64,000 bases of DNA from Cephalopachus bancanus (taxonomy: Eukaryota > Chordata > Mammalia > Primates > Tarsiidae). Numbering within the stretch: the stretch's first letter is position 1; every line of letters begins with the position of its first letter. Location of the stretch: positions 2,232,001 to 2,296,000 of the forward strand of contig JAPVLO010000056.1 of assembly GCA_027257055.1 (NCBI GenBank). The letters run 5' to 3'. The translations under genes and the position numbers were made by a program. Positions 13,236 to 24,987 of this stretch are shown here, one piece after another. The notes below the pieces were generated by a model. The model searched no databases and was not told where the DNA came from. It saw only the letters and a list, made by a program, of their open reading frames with translations.

Positions 13236-13434
13236 TTCTTACAATGCATTATTAAGACATAGTAAAGCCTTGACAGTGGATTGGTAAGAAAAGCTGAGGA
13301 AATAGGAAGGGTTGGGTCAGGAGATAAGGAAACTAATCCTGATGTAGGTTTAGTCAGTTTCTTGAGAAGTGAGTTGAAGGTCAGGTTGCAATGCCTAAAT
13401 GGCATGATCTGCTGCTGTAAATAACAAGGATAGT

Positions 13435-13600
13435 GGTCACTACTTTACATATATCATTCCATTACATTTATTAATAAAACATTATTACCCTCATTCTGTA
13501 GGTGAAAAAAAACTAAGGTTCAGAGAGATTAGTTTTTCTTCCCCAGACCACATAGCTTGGGTTTTAAACCAGATCTGCTTGATTAAAGTTGAGCGCTATT
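13435..13600 (+). repeat. MIR SINE, sense
   Basis: 'attattaccctcattctgta', 'actaaggttcagagagatta', 'ccagaccacatagcttgggt', 'aaccagatctgcttgatt'. Confidence 0.75.
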
Positions 13601-14234
13601 AACATTGACACACACAGTGGTATAGCCAAACTGACATGCACAGGAGTGGAGTCATTGTAGTTTTAGGGAAGGGATGGTGTCCGTTAGAGAAGAATTATGA
13701 GCAACATCTTGGGGCTGGATTTCAATACCCAGGGAGAGAACTTGAAGTGCCTAGAAAAGATATCAGGTTATCAGACAAGCAGATAAAGGTTTAAGGCCCC
13801 ACAGAGAAAAATCAGTAAAAATCAGGAATAGAGACAGGTGTTTAGTTGGTGGGCAAGAAACATACAGTGAGGACTGGGGAACAGGGGAGGCACATGTACG
13901 CCAGTAACAGAGACTCGTCCCCGAGAATAATCGACACCAGGTCAGGGTAACAAGAGGAACACCAGACCTCCCCTGCTGGTGGGGATAGCCCCCAACCACC
14001 TGCCTACTTAGTCAGGAGGTGCTCAGGGCCTGAGCAAGCATTGCTCTTGTGGTCAAAGACCTCTAGACCTACCCTGTGTATGACTGGGACAGGCAGTGTC
14101 ATGGAGTAGAAGAGATCTTTGCCCTGGAGGAACTCACTTCTGAACAAATAAATTAAAAAACACGCAATTAATGCTCTGTTAGGAGTATGGAAAAAGGATG
14201 GAAATATTGAGTATTGGATTTTCATCCATTCCTG

Positions 14235-14420
14235 GCTCAACTACATACTGGCTGCATCTTGGACCAAGTGACTTGTATCTCCGACTCTCAGCTTTCTGAT
14301 GTATAAAATGGGGTTAACAAACTCAGTCCCTAAATGATTACAGACATGAAATGACAGAAGATATGTAAAGAATCATTGGCATCCATGAGCTATGAGTGAT
14401 GGCCAGATCCTTTTCTTCTC
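14235..14420 (+). repeat. MIR SINE, sense
   Basis: 5' half of MIR: 'gcatcttggaccaagtgact', 'tctgatgtataaaatggggt'. Confidence 0.7.
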
Positions 14421-14449
14421 CATAGAAGAGGAAGCATCTAATTTTTAAT

Positions 14450-14866
14450 TTAAATTTTTTTTTTTTTTTTGAGACAGGGTTTCACTCTGTCACCCAACCT
14501 GGAGTTCAGCAGCACAATCATGGCTCACTGCAGCCTCGATCTCCTGGGCTCAGACTATCTTCCTGCTTCAGCCTCCTAGTAGCTGGGACTATAGGTGCCT
14601 AACACCATGCCCGGTTAATTTTTCTATGTTCTCCTTTCTCATTTTTTAAACATCACAATTGATATTATAAAATTTTTCTATTTTTTGTAGAGACATGGTC
14701 TTGCTTTGTTGCCCAGGCTGGTCTCGAATCCCTGGCCTTAAGCAGTCCTCCCCTTTGGTGACAAAAGACTCATCCCAGAGAATAATGGACACTAGCTCAG
14801 GGTAACAAGAACATAAGGCCTTCCAAAGTGTTGGGATCACAGGCATGAGCCACCATGCCCAGCCTT
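14450..14866 (-). mobile_element. AluJ-like, antisense, with two foreign insertions
   Basis: Both arms are present ('gagacagggtttcactctgt' ... 'gtagctgggactataggtgc'; 'agagacatggtcttgctttg' ... 'catgagccaccatgcccagc'). About 50 bp of unrelated sequence lies in the linker (14626-14680), and a 45-bp block (14766-14810) that matches 13911-13956 replaces part of the left arm. Confidence 0.88.
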
Positions 14867-14867
14867 A

Positions 14868-15335
14868 TTTTTATTTTTAGAGACAAGATCTCACTCTGTC
14901 ACCTAGGCTAGAGCATGGTAGTGTGAACTTCTAGGCTCAATCAATCCTCTTGTCTTGTTTTCCCAAATAACTAGGACTACAGGTGTGAACTACCACACCT
15001 AGCTAATTTTTAAAGTTTTTTTCCCCAGTGTTTATATTATTTATTTATTAGATTTTTATTATAGAGATTTGGGGTACAATGGAGAATTGACTACATAACT
15101 AGGTTGCATGCAGGTGAAGTTTGGGCTTCTAACTGGTCCTCACTCCCCCTCGTAGTGGACCAGGTATCCTTTGTGCTGTCACGTGTCCCCCCCATCCTCC
15201 TCCCTCCCTCCCTCCCATAATTTTTTAAGCTTTTGTAGAGATGGAGTCTCTAGGTTGCCCAGGCTGGTCTTGAACTCCTGGCTCCAAGTACTCCTGCAAA
15301 GTACTGAGGTTAGGGGCGTGAGCCACTGTACCCAG
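14868..15335 (-). mobile_element. AluJ-like, antisense, split by about 200 bp of other sequence
   Basis: The right arm ends at 'acctagctaatttttaaag' (15019), and the left arm resumes at 'ataattttttaagctttt' (15219). The repeated 'taattttt(t)aa' at both edges looks like a target duplication of the insert. The two halves otherwise form one Alu. Confidence 0.82.
15020..15220 (-). mobile_element. Probable L1 3'-end fragment inserted in the Alu, antisense
   Basis: 'agatttggggtacaatggag', 'ttgcatgcaggtgaagtttg' and 'cctcactccccctcg' resemble the stretch at 54043-54160. Both look like reversed L1 3' tails ('ggggtacaa' being the reverse of the terminal 'ttgtacccc'). Family not certain. Confidence 0.5.
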
Positions 15336-15350
15336 CCAAGACTGATCTTT

Positions 15351-15631
15351 TTTTTTGAGTTGGAGTCTCACTCTGTCACCCAGACTGGAGTGCAGTGGAA
15401 TGCTGGCCACCACAGCCTCGATTTGCTGGGCTCCGGCGATCCTTCTGCCTCAGCCTTCCAAGTAGCTGGAACTACAGGCATGTGCTACCACACCCAGCTA
15501 ATTTTTTGATTTATTGTAGAGACGAGGTCTTGCCAAGTTGCCCGGGTGGGTCTTGAACCTGCGGGCTCAGGCAATCCACTTGCCTCGGCCTTCCAAAGTG
15601 CTGGAATTACAGGCTGAGCCACCGAGCCTGA
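15351..15631 (-). mobile_element. Alu, lineage-specific subfamily, antisense, clean 15-bp duplication
   Basis: 'gagttggagtctcactctg', 'gatttgctgggctccggcg', 'ttgatttattgtagagacg', 'cttgaacctgcgggctcagg'. Flanked by identical 'ccaagactgatcttt' at 15336-15350 and 15632-15646. It landed at the very end of an older Alu. Confidence 0.95.
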
Positions 15632-16269
15632 CCAAGACTGATCTTTAAGACCTAAAGTGTTTGAGGGTGGGGCAACCTGGAGGGAAAGGACAACTTGGGC
15701 AAAGACCTGCCTTCAACAATCAAGTCTCCCAAGTTGACCCTTTAGGAGGATAAAAGTAGAAAAAGGCAAGGATTCTGTTCTCAGGAGTTCCCGTTTCAGA
15801 CCCTTCGGCATCCTGAAAGCAGCCCTAGGGATTGTTCTTCCTTTTCTGCTTTAATATCCATTTTCCCTGCTCACTGGCTACATGACAGAGTGGCCAACAT
15901 CTTGGGCTCACGCTGCCAAGAGCTGGTGTAACAGCTTGCGGGGAGGTGGGGTGCGGGCAGGCCCCCGCCGCCATGGCCCCCTGTGACAGATCGTGTGACA
16001 GATCTCAGTCAACTAGCTCTGAATGATGACACTGGATGGGACAGGCCATTTGGCCCCCATTCAGATTGCAAGATGAGAGTCTTTTGTCATCGAAATGAAG
16101 GGCTCCCTGGGAAGGGAGGTGGCCTGTGTCAATGAGATCTTGCTTCCCACTGTCTCCTAGCATGGAGGGTGCTGCTCAAACCACAGTGGCACAATCTGCA
16201 CGTGCATTAGCCAGGTGGAACTGAGCGTGGAGGTCAGTGTGTTTACTCAAAGGCATTTATCACGGTGGC

Positions 16270-16420
16270 ACTTAATCGCCTACATAAACATTTGTTGAAT
16301 TGAATTACCTCATTCGATGCTCACGGCCACCTGGGAAGGGCAGCGGGGCACGTAATGAATCCCCATTTTGCAGATGGGCGAACAGCAGTTCAGAGAAAGG
16401 GATTTTCATCCGGGCTGGAT
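16270..16420 (+). repeat. MIR SINE, sense
   Basis: 'cattcgatgctcacggccac', 'tgaatccccattttgcagat', 'gggcgaacagcagttcagag'. Confidence 0.75.
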
Positions 16421-16599
16421 TTGGGGAGTTTGGCATGTAGAGGAGCAGGTGGGTGCTGAGGGGTCTGGAGAGAGTGTTAGGAAGAAGCAACTTTGTACCA
16501 GAATGCTCCCTGCTTGGTGTGGTCACCCAGCTCAGCCGCTCTCTTCCTTTCTCTTGGATCCCACCTACATCCTGTCCACACCCCCATCCATGTCCTTAA

Positions 16600-16935
16600 C
16601 GCTTCCTTCATTCAAGAAATATTTACCTGATTTCTGCCCTAGGCTAGTTTAGACCAAGACACACAGCAGGAAACAAAACACATGCTGCCCTCACCTGTAG
16701 TTAAGGAGTCAGTCGTTAAACAGGCAAGTCATCATATGAGCACACTCTACCCATAAGTGCTGTGAAGGAAAATAATAAGGAATAAAGTCACAAAGGCCTC
16801 TGCCTTTTCAAAGGCAGTCATGGAGTCCTGGTCATTCCTGAACTCACTCATTCACTCATCCAACAAATACTTATTGAACACCTACTCAGTGTGTCCAGCT
16901 AGACACTGTTCTATGTGTTGAGGACCCACAACCAC
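16600..16935 (-). repeat. L2 fragments, antisense
   Basis: Two reversed L2 3' ends: 'cttcattcaagaaatattta' with 'taaacaggcaagtcatcat', and 'cattcactcatccaacaaat' with 'gaacacctactcagtgtgtc'. Confidence 0.75.
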
Positions 16936-17359
16936 CCACTGATTCAACTCCCCACTGCATTTTTTCCTTGAGTGGTCACAGACATCTTGAACTCAACAAG
17001 GCCATGACTTGACCAGTAATCTGATCCCCTAAACCTACTCTGTGTGGCGTCAAGCTCATCTGCTTTCCCAAGAAGATGCCTTGGATATCCCTGACTCTTC
17101 TACTTATCAAGAGTGGTCGACCATGCTCATTCAACAGCATTGAGCAAACGTGCCTGCCCTGTGCCCATTCCTGTAGTAGGCATTGAGTAGGCACAGCTCT
17201 TGCCATCAAGGGAATTAGAGTCTAGCCTCACCTCAGCACAGGACTAGAGTCCTCTGGAGCATCTATTCAAGCAACTGGGTTGTCTCCTTCACCTCTTGGG
17301 GGCTGTAGGCTTAGTCCTGTGGTGTCCTTGCCTCTAATCCCCCTTCTCACACTAAATGA

Positions 17360-17800
17360 GTCTTCTTAGGGTGACTAGACCGATCTTCCCAAGACAAATC
17401 TGACCATGACACCCCACCATGGAAAACCTCATTTGACTCTCTGATGCCTGCAGGGAAAAGTCTAAATTCCTTCCCAGAACATCCAAGGCTCTTCAGAATT
17501 GGCCCTGTGGACCGTCTCCAGCCTCAGCTCCTGTCACTGGCCTCCCTACACCTGCCGTACTGAATGTCTTCATTCCTGGGCTCTCAGTGCTGCGTTTTGC
17601 CTCTGGGTGTTGGCTTATCCTGTGTCCTCTGCCTGGAATGCTGCCCCTCCACCCGTGCCTTCCCCTTAACCTTCCAGAGCTAGTGCAAGTGATGCCCTCA
17701 CCTTGGGCCTTTTCTGAGGGCAGCAGGCAGGTGATTTGCTCGAGTCTCTGTTCCTATAGTCCCCTCGTTATTTAACCTACAACTCAACTGTGACTACAAC
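17360..17800 (+). repeat. L2 3' fragment, sense
   Basis: 'gcctgcagggaaaagtctaa', 'ggccctgtggaccgtctcca', 'tgtcctctgcctggaatgct', 'ctgccctcac'-like and 'ttcccttaaccttcc'-like stretches in L2 order. Confidence 0.78.
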
Positions 17801-19300
17801 ACTGGTTTGCTTCCATGCGGTAGTTTCTCTGAGTCCTCTGTAAACCTCCCATACTCCCTGGTATTTCTGAGGGTCTTCAAACATGGTGTCCCAAGTGCCC
17901 ACAAGCCAGGCTGTCAGCTGGAGTCACCACGTGGCCTCCTCCATGGTCTTCCTTTCTGGCCCCAGTCCTTTCTTGCAATGTCCAGGGCCCACAAACTCCA
18001 GGGTCGGGGGAGTTTTGCTATTGCTACTGCTCAGGGAGCCCCTCATGACACCAGTCTTCCAGTGCTTGCCTTGCCATCAGACCAGGTGTGAGGAATTTCC
18101 GTCCATGAACTCATTTTATTTTCACAACAACTGTGAGGTAGGCACTCAACGCCCCTTTTTCAACGAGAAAGCTGAGACTCAGAAAAGTGAAAGTCATGCA
18201 GGTCAGTTTACCAGGCTGGGAAGTATAAGGATTGGGGTTAGCCTCTGGCCAGCCTCACCTAGAGCACGTATTCTTACCTGCTGTGAGGAGATCATACATG
18301 GAGTAACTAGACTCCGGCTCAGTCCACCAACCTGTCCCTCTGTCCCTGTTGTCCCCAAGTAGGCAGTGGGACTTGCAAGACAGAAATTGGCTTTATACCC
18401 ATTCTTATCCTCTGTACCCAGTTCAGTGCTAAGCCTACCCTTAATGTTTTTCAATAAATGTGTGGCTTTCCAGATGAGATTTCATTAAATTGTATTATTT
18501 TCCTTTTCTCATTTTAGGGCTAAGCTTCTTCTTGATAGCCGGTCAGCCCCGTTCGCAGTCAAGCCCCAAAGAGCTGTGTAGGCCAGGGAGGGGCAGAAAG
18601 GTGGGCTGCCCCATCCTCCTTTACTGTGGCAGGAGTATAAACCCCTGATCTTTCTCAAATCCTTTTCAAATGACTGGTTTCTATTCATTTGACCTTCAGA
18701 CTATGGAAATAGAATAGTGCTCTGGGCAGCACTGAGGAGACCATCCGGTCATGTGCTGGCCTCACACATGAAGGAGCATTTTAGCAGCCAATCTATTATC
18801 CAAATTTTCCTCTTTGGCCACGAATGTGCATCTTCTCTTCATCTACAAATTGCCCTGGGCTCTGGGAATAATGGTACATTGGCCCTACTCTGGCTTAAGT
18901 CACATATCAGACCCAAAGAGTGGAAGGATAACAAATCCTTCGCCATTGTCATAGGGGTCCTAGCCAACAGCCTTGGCTTTTTGCATTCTGTGACTGTTCT
19001 GATCTTGATGATCTCGCTCCATACCCAGTGTCTTTACCACCTGTCAGTGATGCAGATGCCATGCAGGACCTGAGTGCAGGTGAACTTGAACAAGGGGATT
19101 GGGGATGGGGAACCCAGTCACGACAAGTGGATAGAGTTGGGGAAAAGTGATTTTTTGGCCATAGGAGGAAAAAGAGACTGATAGGAAGAGCCATGAACAT
19201 GTTTTGGAAAGTGGAAATATACACATGCCTTGTGATCAGTAAGCGTGTGTGTCCTTTCATTCATTTGCTGGTTTTCTTATTAAGCCAACCATTCTCAGGA
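17800..19300. other. Intergenic, no gene seen; contains a MIR at about 18090-18250
   Basis: The MIR shows 'aactcattttattttcacaa', 'gaaagctgagactcagaaaa'. The rest is unique. Frames of 94-159 codons at 17807-18362 lie partly in the MIR and have no recognisable protein. Confidence 0.55.
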
Positions 19301-19839
19301 GTCGCCGGATGGGGAGATGAGCGGATGGATCTGTCAGGGTCCAATTAGGAAAACAAATCTTTTTAGTATCGGAGACAGAGGGAATGTAACACAGAGAACT
19401 GGTGACACCGGGGCAACTGTGAAGAAACCCAGAAATTACTAACAGCTGGGGACAACTAGTCTGAGGAGAGAGGAGGTGGTGTCTTCAGGGACCAGGAGCT
19501 GAGATCAATCACTCAAAGGAAGTGAGAACCTCTATGGGAGAGAAATGGCCATATTTACCTGCTGAGGTTTCTGGAGAAGGGAAGAAATTCCCTGGCTTCT
19601 CCCTCCCTCCCCTCCTTCAGTCTCCCGTCAGTGCCAATCCTAAGGCAGAAGTCAGTGATGCAGGAGCCTGTTGGGATCAGAGGTCCTGCCATGCAGGAGA
19701 GAGCAGAGCAGAGTGAAGGATGGACCCGCGGGCACCTCTCCTAGGGCAGGCACGTGTGATAAAAATACGACAAGAGAAAATAATAAGTTCGATAATAGAC
19801 TTTTTAAAAAGCCACTAGATCAAAAATGAAAGAACAAAA

Positions 19840-20200
19840 AGTTCCTTTTTTTTTTCCCTGTAGAGGGGAGGGGTTTGAAAAGCTTTTTGGAGGAGATAGC
19901 ATGGGCTGGGTCTTGAGTGAGGCGTGAACGTTTGATGTAAAAGCAGTGAGAGGCTGTCTCAGACAGGGCAACGGCATAAGCAGTACACAATTTCTGGAAA
20001 GGACCTGACATCCCCAGGAAGCAGGGAGAACTCCAGTCTGGCAAGAGCACGGGGTATGTGTGTCAGGGAAGCAACCACAAAGAGGGCATGAGCAGGATGT
20101 ACAGGGGCAACCTAGGCTTTGAATTGTGTATGGAGGAATTTCAGATTGAGCCTGTAAACTGGGAGAATTCCACTGCAGGGTGATGGAAAGAGGTGGGTAA
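19840..20200 (-). repeat. L2 internal fragment, antisense
   Basis: Reversed L2 phrases: 'gatagcatgggctgggtctt', 'ggaaaggacctgacatcccc', 'ggcatgagcaggatgtacag', 'gatggaaagaggtgggtaac'. Confidence 0.55.
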
Positions 20201-20895
20201 CCAGATCATCTTGTTGAAGAGGAAGACTATGACACTGCCACCTCCCTGTCTCTTTCTCCTCCCCATTCTTCCTCCTCTTCTTCTATTAAACAAATAGAAA
20301 ACTCCTGAGTGTTCACTCTTTAACATTTATTCCAATGCCGGGATCCAAAATATTTTTGAAATTCTCTGTGGACAGTTGCCTTCAGATCCTAAGATATGTT
20401 ATTTAGAAAGACAAATCTTTGCTTTGGATTTGCAAAGATAGATTCATTATTTTTAAACCTTCCAGGGGACTGGGAATCAAATCAGATGCAGAATGTGGTT
20501 GATCGAGCCATGACACTTTTTTTTTTTTTTGGGTTAAAATTAAGGTATAATTAATACGAATTGAGCGATGGCTCAAATATTCACTGGAATATGAAGATCA
20601 CCTCTCTAGGTGACTGCTCAGGAGAGCAGTACTCACTCGAATATCTAAGCAGTCTGTTTAAAAATCAGTCTCATTATTTCATGATTAAATATCATGCAAT
20701 TTACCTAAGGCATGAGGAGCAGAGGAAAAGAACAATCTCGGCCATTTATGTAGCACCTTACACTTCTGAAACACTTGCACAAAATCAAAGCCAAGTACAA
20801 AGAAATAAAGAGGGGGAAAGAAAGCAGAAGAGCGGGGAAGTAAATTATTCTTATGAGACATTTTTAAAAAAACACTGCACTGTCAAGGGAGACAG

Positions 20896-20947
20896 GAAGT
20901 CAATATCTGAGCATATTTCAAGAAGTCAATATCTGAGGATATTTAGG
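20896..20947 (+). repeat. 26-bp tandem duplication
   Basis: Two adjacent copies share 'gaagtcaatatctgag' and then 'atattt', with four or so mismatches. The surrounding sequence is unique. Confidence 0.9.
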
Positions 20948-21511
20948 AAACTCTTTGTCAGAGGTTAGGAAGCTGAAACCCACAATGTCCAGATTTCAGA
21001 AAGGTTGGAAGACCATTTCGAGTGATCCCAAAATAACATTCACTGTCTACCCCTACAAATTTTTCTTCAAGGGGAAAAAAAAACCACATGTCTAGCACAC
21101 ATTTTGGGTAGCTTCTCTAGCATTGATTTTCCACTGCTCCCCTTTCCTTCTGCTTAAAAACATCCTTTTAAAGAAAAACGTGTGCTCTTGTGCTTGTGTG
21201 CACCCATGCCTGGGTGGTTTAAGGAAAGCTGAACCCAATCCTAACTCCAATTGTGGGTTCCAATTGACCGTTTATCAGGACATGCTCTTCATCTCAACAA
21301 AGTGATTGGTTCAGGGGTGAGCATGTGATTGAACCTTGTCTAGTCACAGGAATCAGAGGTTTTTTTCTTGGAATACTGGAATGGGATTTCCTCTTGCTCT
21401 CGAAGCCAACTAGGAACATGTAGTAGCAGGAGCTGCTGACAGTCATCTCTTACCATCAGGGAAGTCAGATTTAGAATGAAGCTTTACCAGGCATAATAAA
21501 GAGTGAGCCTT

Positions 21512-21826
21512 GGCTGGGCTCGGTGCTGGTTCAGGCTGTCATCCCAGCACTTTGGGAGGCCAAGGTGAGTGGGTTGCCTGAGTCCTTGGGTTCGAGACCA
21601 GCCCGGGCAACTTGGCAAGACCTCATCTCTACAATAAATCAAAAATTTAGCCGGGCAGGGTAGCATGTGCCTACAGTTCTGGCTACTTGGAAGTCTGAGG
21701 TGGAAGGATTGCTGGAACCCAGCAGGTCGACATTGGGGTGGCCATGAGTGTGCCACTGCACTCCAGCTTGGGTGACATAGTGAGCAACTCAAAAAAATAA
21801 AAAATAAAAATTAAAAAATTAAAAAG
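21512..21826 (+). mobile_element. Alu, lineage-specific subfamily, sense
   Basis: 'ggctgggctcggtgctggtt', 'tctacaataaatcaaaaatt', 'ggaacccagcaggtcgacat', a degenerate end and an A-rich tail; 'aaagagtga' occurs at 21499 and again at the tail end, a plausible target duplication. Confidence 0.92.
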
Positions 21827-22039
21827 AGTGATTCTTGAGTTGCTGGATGAATTAAACCAGACCTAAGGCTTAACCTGGGTTTGTGGTTTGCAGCCCTGTG
21901 AGCCACTAAAACCTCCTTTTAGCTTGCCCATTGGAGTTGGGTCTTTTTTTTCTTCTTCTTCTTGCACAAACAACCTGGGTGAAAACCACAAAAGTACCCT
22001 TTTGGAATGAAAGCATTGCTTATGTGAGACCCGATAGCT

Positions 22040-22185
22040 TTTTAGCCAGCATTTATTGAGCCTGATAGATGCCAAATGTTTTCATGTACATTGTTTCATT
22101 GAATCTTCACACATTCACTCTACCTTTTGATGAGAAAACTGTAGCACAGAGAGATTAAAATGACTTGCCTTAATAGTCAGGGTAA
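22040..22185 (+). repeat. MIR SINE, sense
   Basis: 'agcatttattgagcctgata', 'acattgtttcattgaatctt', 'tgatgagaaaactgtagcac', 'agagagattaaaatgacttg'. Confidence 0.8.
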
Positions 22186-22334
22186 TTGACCCTGGCTGCT
22201 GTGATGAAGAATCCTCATATCTCAGCATTTATCCTTATGACACATATTTCTTGCTCTCATCACAAATGGAAGAGGAGTAGGTGGCTCTCCTGGGTGAGTG
22301 TCCTTTCAGTTAGGGGAACGCCACCCCAGACCAT

Positions 22335-22752
22335 GAACCAGTACCAGTCCGTGGCCTGTTGGGAACCTGGACGCACAGTGGGAGGTGAGCTGTGGGCAAG
22401 CGAGTGATGCTTCCAGTGAAGCTTCATCTGTATTTACAGCGCTCCCCATCACGCGTGACCACCTGAGCTCCGTCTTCTGTCAGAGCAGGGGTGGCACTAG
22501 ATTCTCATAGGAGCTCGAACCCTATTGTGGACTGCATCTGCTAGGGATCTAGGTTGCATACTCCGTTTAAGAATCTAATGCCTGATGGTCTGAAGTGGAG
22601 ATGGGGCGTCATTGCTAGTGCTGGGAAGTGGCTGCAAATGCAGATGAGCATTAGCAGTGAGGTTTGACGGCACATCCCCTCTTCCCCCTGGCCTGCAGGA
22701 AAAACTTGTCTTCCATGAAACTGGTTCCTGATGCCAAAAAGGTTGGGGGCCC
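22335..22752 (-). mobile_element. Non-autonomous hAT-type DNA transposon (palindromic type), family not assigned
   Basis: Starts 'aaccagtaccagtccgtggc' + 'ctgttgggaacctgg', has the central 'tgagctccgtcttctgtcag' and 'agattctcataggagctcg', and ends 'ttccatgaaactggttcctg' + 'atgccaaaaaggttgggg'. This order and its internal inverted symmetry (agattctcat ... agaatctaat) match a well-known old mammalian hAT MITE. The left terminal repeat is eroded. Confidence 0.7.
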
Positions 22753-22799
22753 GTGCTTTAAGTGACAAGCCATGGATTTGGTTCACGTCCCTTGAGTGA

Positions 22800-23640
22800 C
22801 TCTGATGTTTTGGGACATTTTGTTTACATCCATGTGGAAGTAGAAAATATGTAAAAAATTCACTAGGAATGCTTCAGGGGTGAGGCTTGGAAGGACAGCA
22901 TCACTTCTGCCCACACCCCATTGGCCAGACTCACAAGGCCCCAACCTAGCTACAAGGAAGGCTGGGAAATAGTCTTCCTGTGGGCACAGAAAAGGGAGAG
23001 CATCCACCTGTCACCACATGGAGGGCCATCTCAGGATCCTGCCCGCTGCAGCTTGTAAATGAAGTCGGGATGAATTCTACGCTCAGCCTCTCAATCCACG
23101 CCCTCTCTCCCCGTCTACTTTGCTTGCTCTCCCCCCGCCCCTTTTCCTCCTTAACGTCCCTCCACCCCCACTTACATTCACATTTAGTTAATCCCCTCCA
23201 TAAATACCGACCCTGCTTATGTAAAGGCCAATTGGTATTTCTTTCTTCGGTATCTTCTTAAGGGAAGACGAAACTCCCAGCCTTCCTGACATTTGATAGA
23301 ACCACAGAAGCCGTTACCACCTCAGAGACATGTTCGCTCCGTGATAATGTATGTGAGGAACTGATCATTTGCTTGCCCTCAAAACAGACGGACTTTATAA
23401 GGAGAAGCACTCTGTAATGCGGGCATGACGGAGAAGAATACATCAAATTTCTTTGTGTACTTGGGGGAGAAAGAATTAATTCCAATGCAGGATCCACCGC
23501 TTCGCGTACATTTACTGAGCGCGCAATCCCATATCATCGCCACCGGGGGGAGCGCTAGGCCCATCTCTGCGCAGGCAGCTATTTTTAGAGGCTGCTTCTA
23601 GCCTGGAGGAAGAAGCCAAAGAAATAAAAGACGATGATAC
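22800..23640. other. Unique block with CpGs; possible conserved regulatory sequence
   Basis: No repeats are recognised over roughly 800 bp. CpGs are retained at 23490-23575 (cttcgcgtac, gagcgcgc, agcgctagg) in an otherwise CpG-poor region. A CTCF-like motif lies at 23539-23557. Frames up to 93 codons show no known protein. Confidence 0.35.
23539..23557 (+). promoter_or_regulatory. CTCF-like motif
   Basis: GCCACCGGGGGGAGCGCTA matches the CTCF core (CCASYAGRKGGC) with two mismatches and keeps the downstream GCGCTA. It may be chance. Confidence 0.3.
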
Positions 23641-23810
23641 TTTTTTTTTTTTTAAACCGGACCAACTTATAAATTATTTGTGAGTCCAATAAAAGGCAAT
23701 TATCAACATTTCCTACTATTTCAAGAGTAATATATTCTATGTTAGAAAAAGATTCAATTTATTCCACGGCTTTGACTCAGACAATGGGAAATCAGAGGCA
23801 ACCACAGCCA

Positions 23811-23846
23811 AAAAAAAAAAAAAAAAAAGAAAAGAAAAAGAAAGAA

Positions 23847-23893
<47 letters not shown>

Positions 23894-23895
23894 GT
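23811..23895. repeat. Poly(A) followed by (GA)n low-complexity tract
   Basis: An A run of about 18, then AAAG-type units, then about 15 GA dinucleotides. Confidence 0.97.
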
Positions 23896-24299
23896 TGTTA
23901 TCCTGTGTAAATCTATGTCTTTAAAACTCAAATCAGAGGATGTGAATTCTGGCCCTGGTGGGCATGAGATATTTACCCTGAAGGCAGTGGAATTTGATGG
24001 GCTTGGGGAGGTGACTGGAGGGTGTGCGTGTGCAATTACATTGTGTGTAACTCCTTGTCTTTTCCTGCAGCACAAGGGAAGTGAATTAGAATAATCTTGT
24101 CCAAACAATCAGATAACAAGCATGAGAGAATTATTTCGGGAAGCATAGTTGGATCATTTCTAACTCTGCAGGCCTACAATATAATGGAGCTCAAAAGAGA
24201 GCCTCTTTTAATAAACAAAATTGTTGTTTTCAAAGACCGCGCCTGTCCTTCCCAATCAATTGCGTGAACATCACTCTTGCTGAGCAGTGGCATGCTGTC

Positions 24300-24520
24300 A
24301 TGGGAAAAGCATGGTTCCTTGGCTCCAGAAAAGCAGAGCTTGAATCTTGCCTCTGTGAGGCAGTGAGAGTGAGACTTTCGGCAAATTGCCTAACCTCTCC
24401 AATCTCTGGTGTCCACAATACCTAGCTCCCAGAATCTGAACATACAGATAAAATGAGAGAATGTACACGAGTACCTCGCTCATCGTAAGGTGTTTAATAA
24501 ATATTAGCTATCTTCACTGA
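24300..24520 (+). repeat. MIR SINE, near full length, sense
   Basis: 'cttgaatcttgcctctgtga', 'cggcaaattgcctaacctct', 'agataaaatgagagaatgta', 'gtaaggtgtttaataaatat' follow MIR from 5' to 3'. Confidence 0.85.
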
Positions 24521-24660
24521 TGAGATCTCTTGTTTCCCTAAAGGTGGCAACAAATAAGATTTGAACAAAGTTGTTGAATTCTACATCTTCACAAATTAGG
24601 AGTCTGTGGGCCTGGATAAATGAGGATTTGCTTTGAAGTCATGGCAAGAATGAGAAGTGA

Positions 24661-24720
24661 GTGAGGGTGAGGGTGAGGGTGGGAGTGAGGGTGGAGGTTG
24701 GAGTGGGGGTGGGGGTGAGC
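24661..24720 (+). repeat. (GTGAGG)n-like G-rich tract
   Basis: Degenerate 6-bp repeats; GGGTGAGGGTGAGGGTGGG at 24665-24683 meets the canonical G-quadruplex pattern. Confidence 0.9.
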
Positions 24721-24987
24721 CCACCTGGGTGCAGAGGCTGTCTTGCTAAATTTCTTAGCTCCGAAGAGAAAGCATGTTTGTGTCGGTGTGTGTTCTTCAG
24801 AGAACTTGGGCCCCCAGCTGAGCTGAGAAGTGCTATTTCTCAAGGACAGGGAACAAAGCAACAGATAGTGGGAATGAAATACGTAAACCCCAAGCTCTCC
24901 ATCCACTGCTATGACTACTTAGAGACTCATTTCCTAATTGTGTAAAAAGCAGAACAGGGGCTGGTAGAGTTGAGAGCCTCAGCTAGC

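Noticed and set aside
17883..18362. 159-codon + strand frame
   Set aside because: Overlaps a MIR and has no recognisable protein content.
20561..20968. 135-codon frame on the + strand
   Set aside because: Includes a 26-bp tandem duplication and MIR-like sequence; no similarity I recognise and no good splice or promoter signals.
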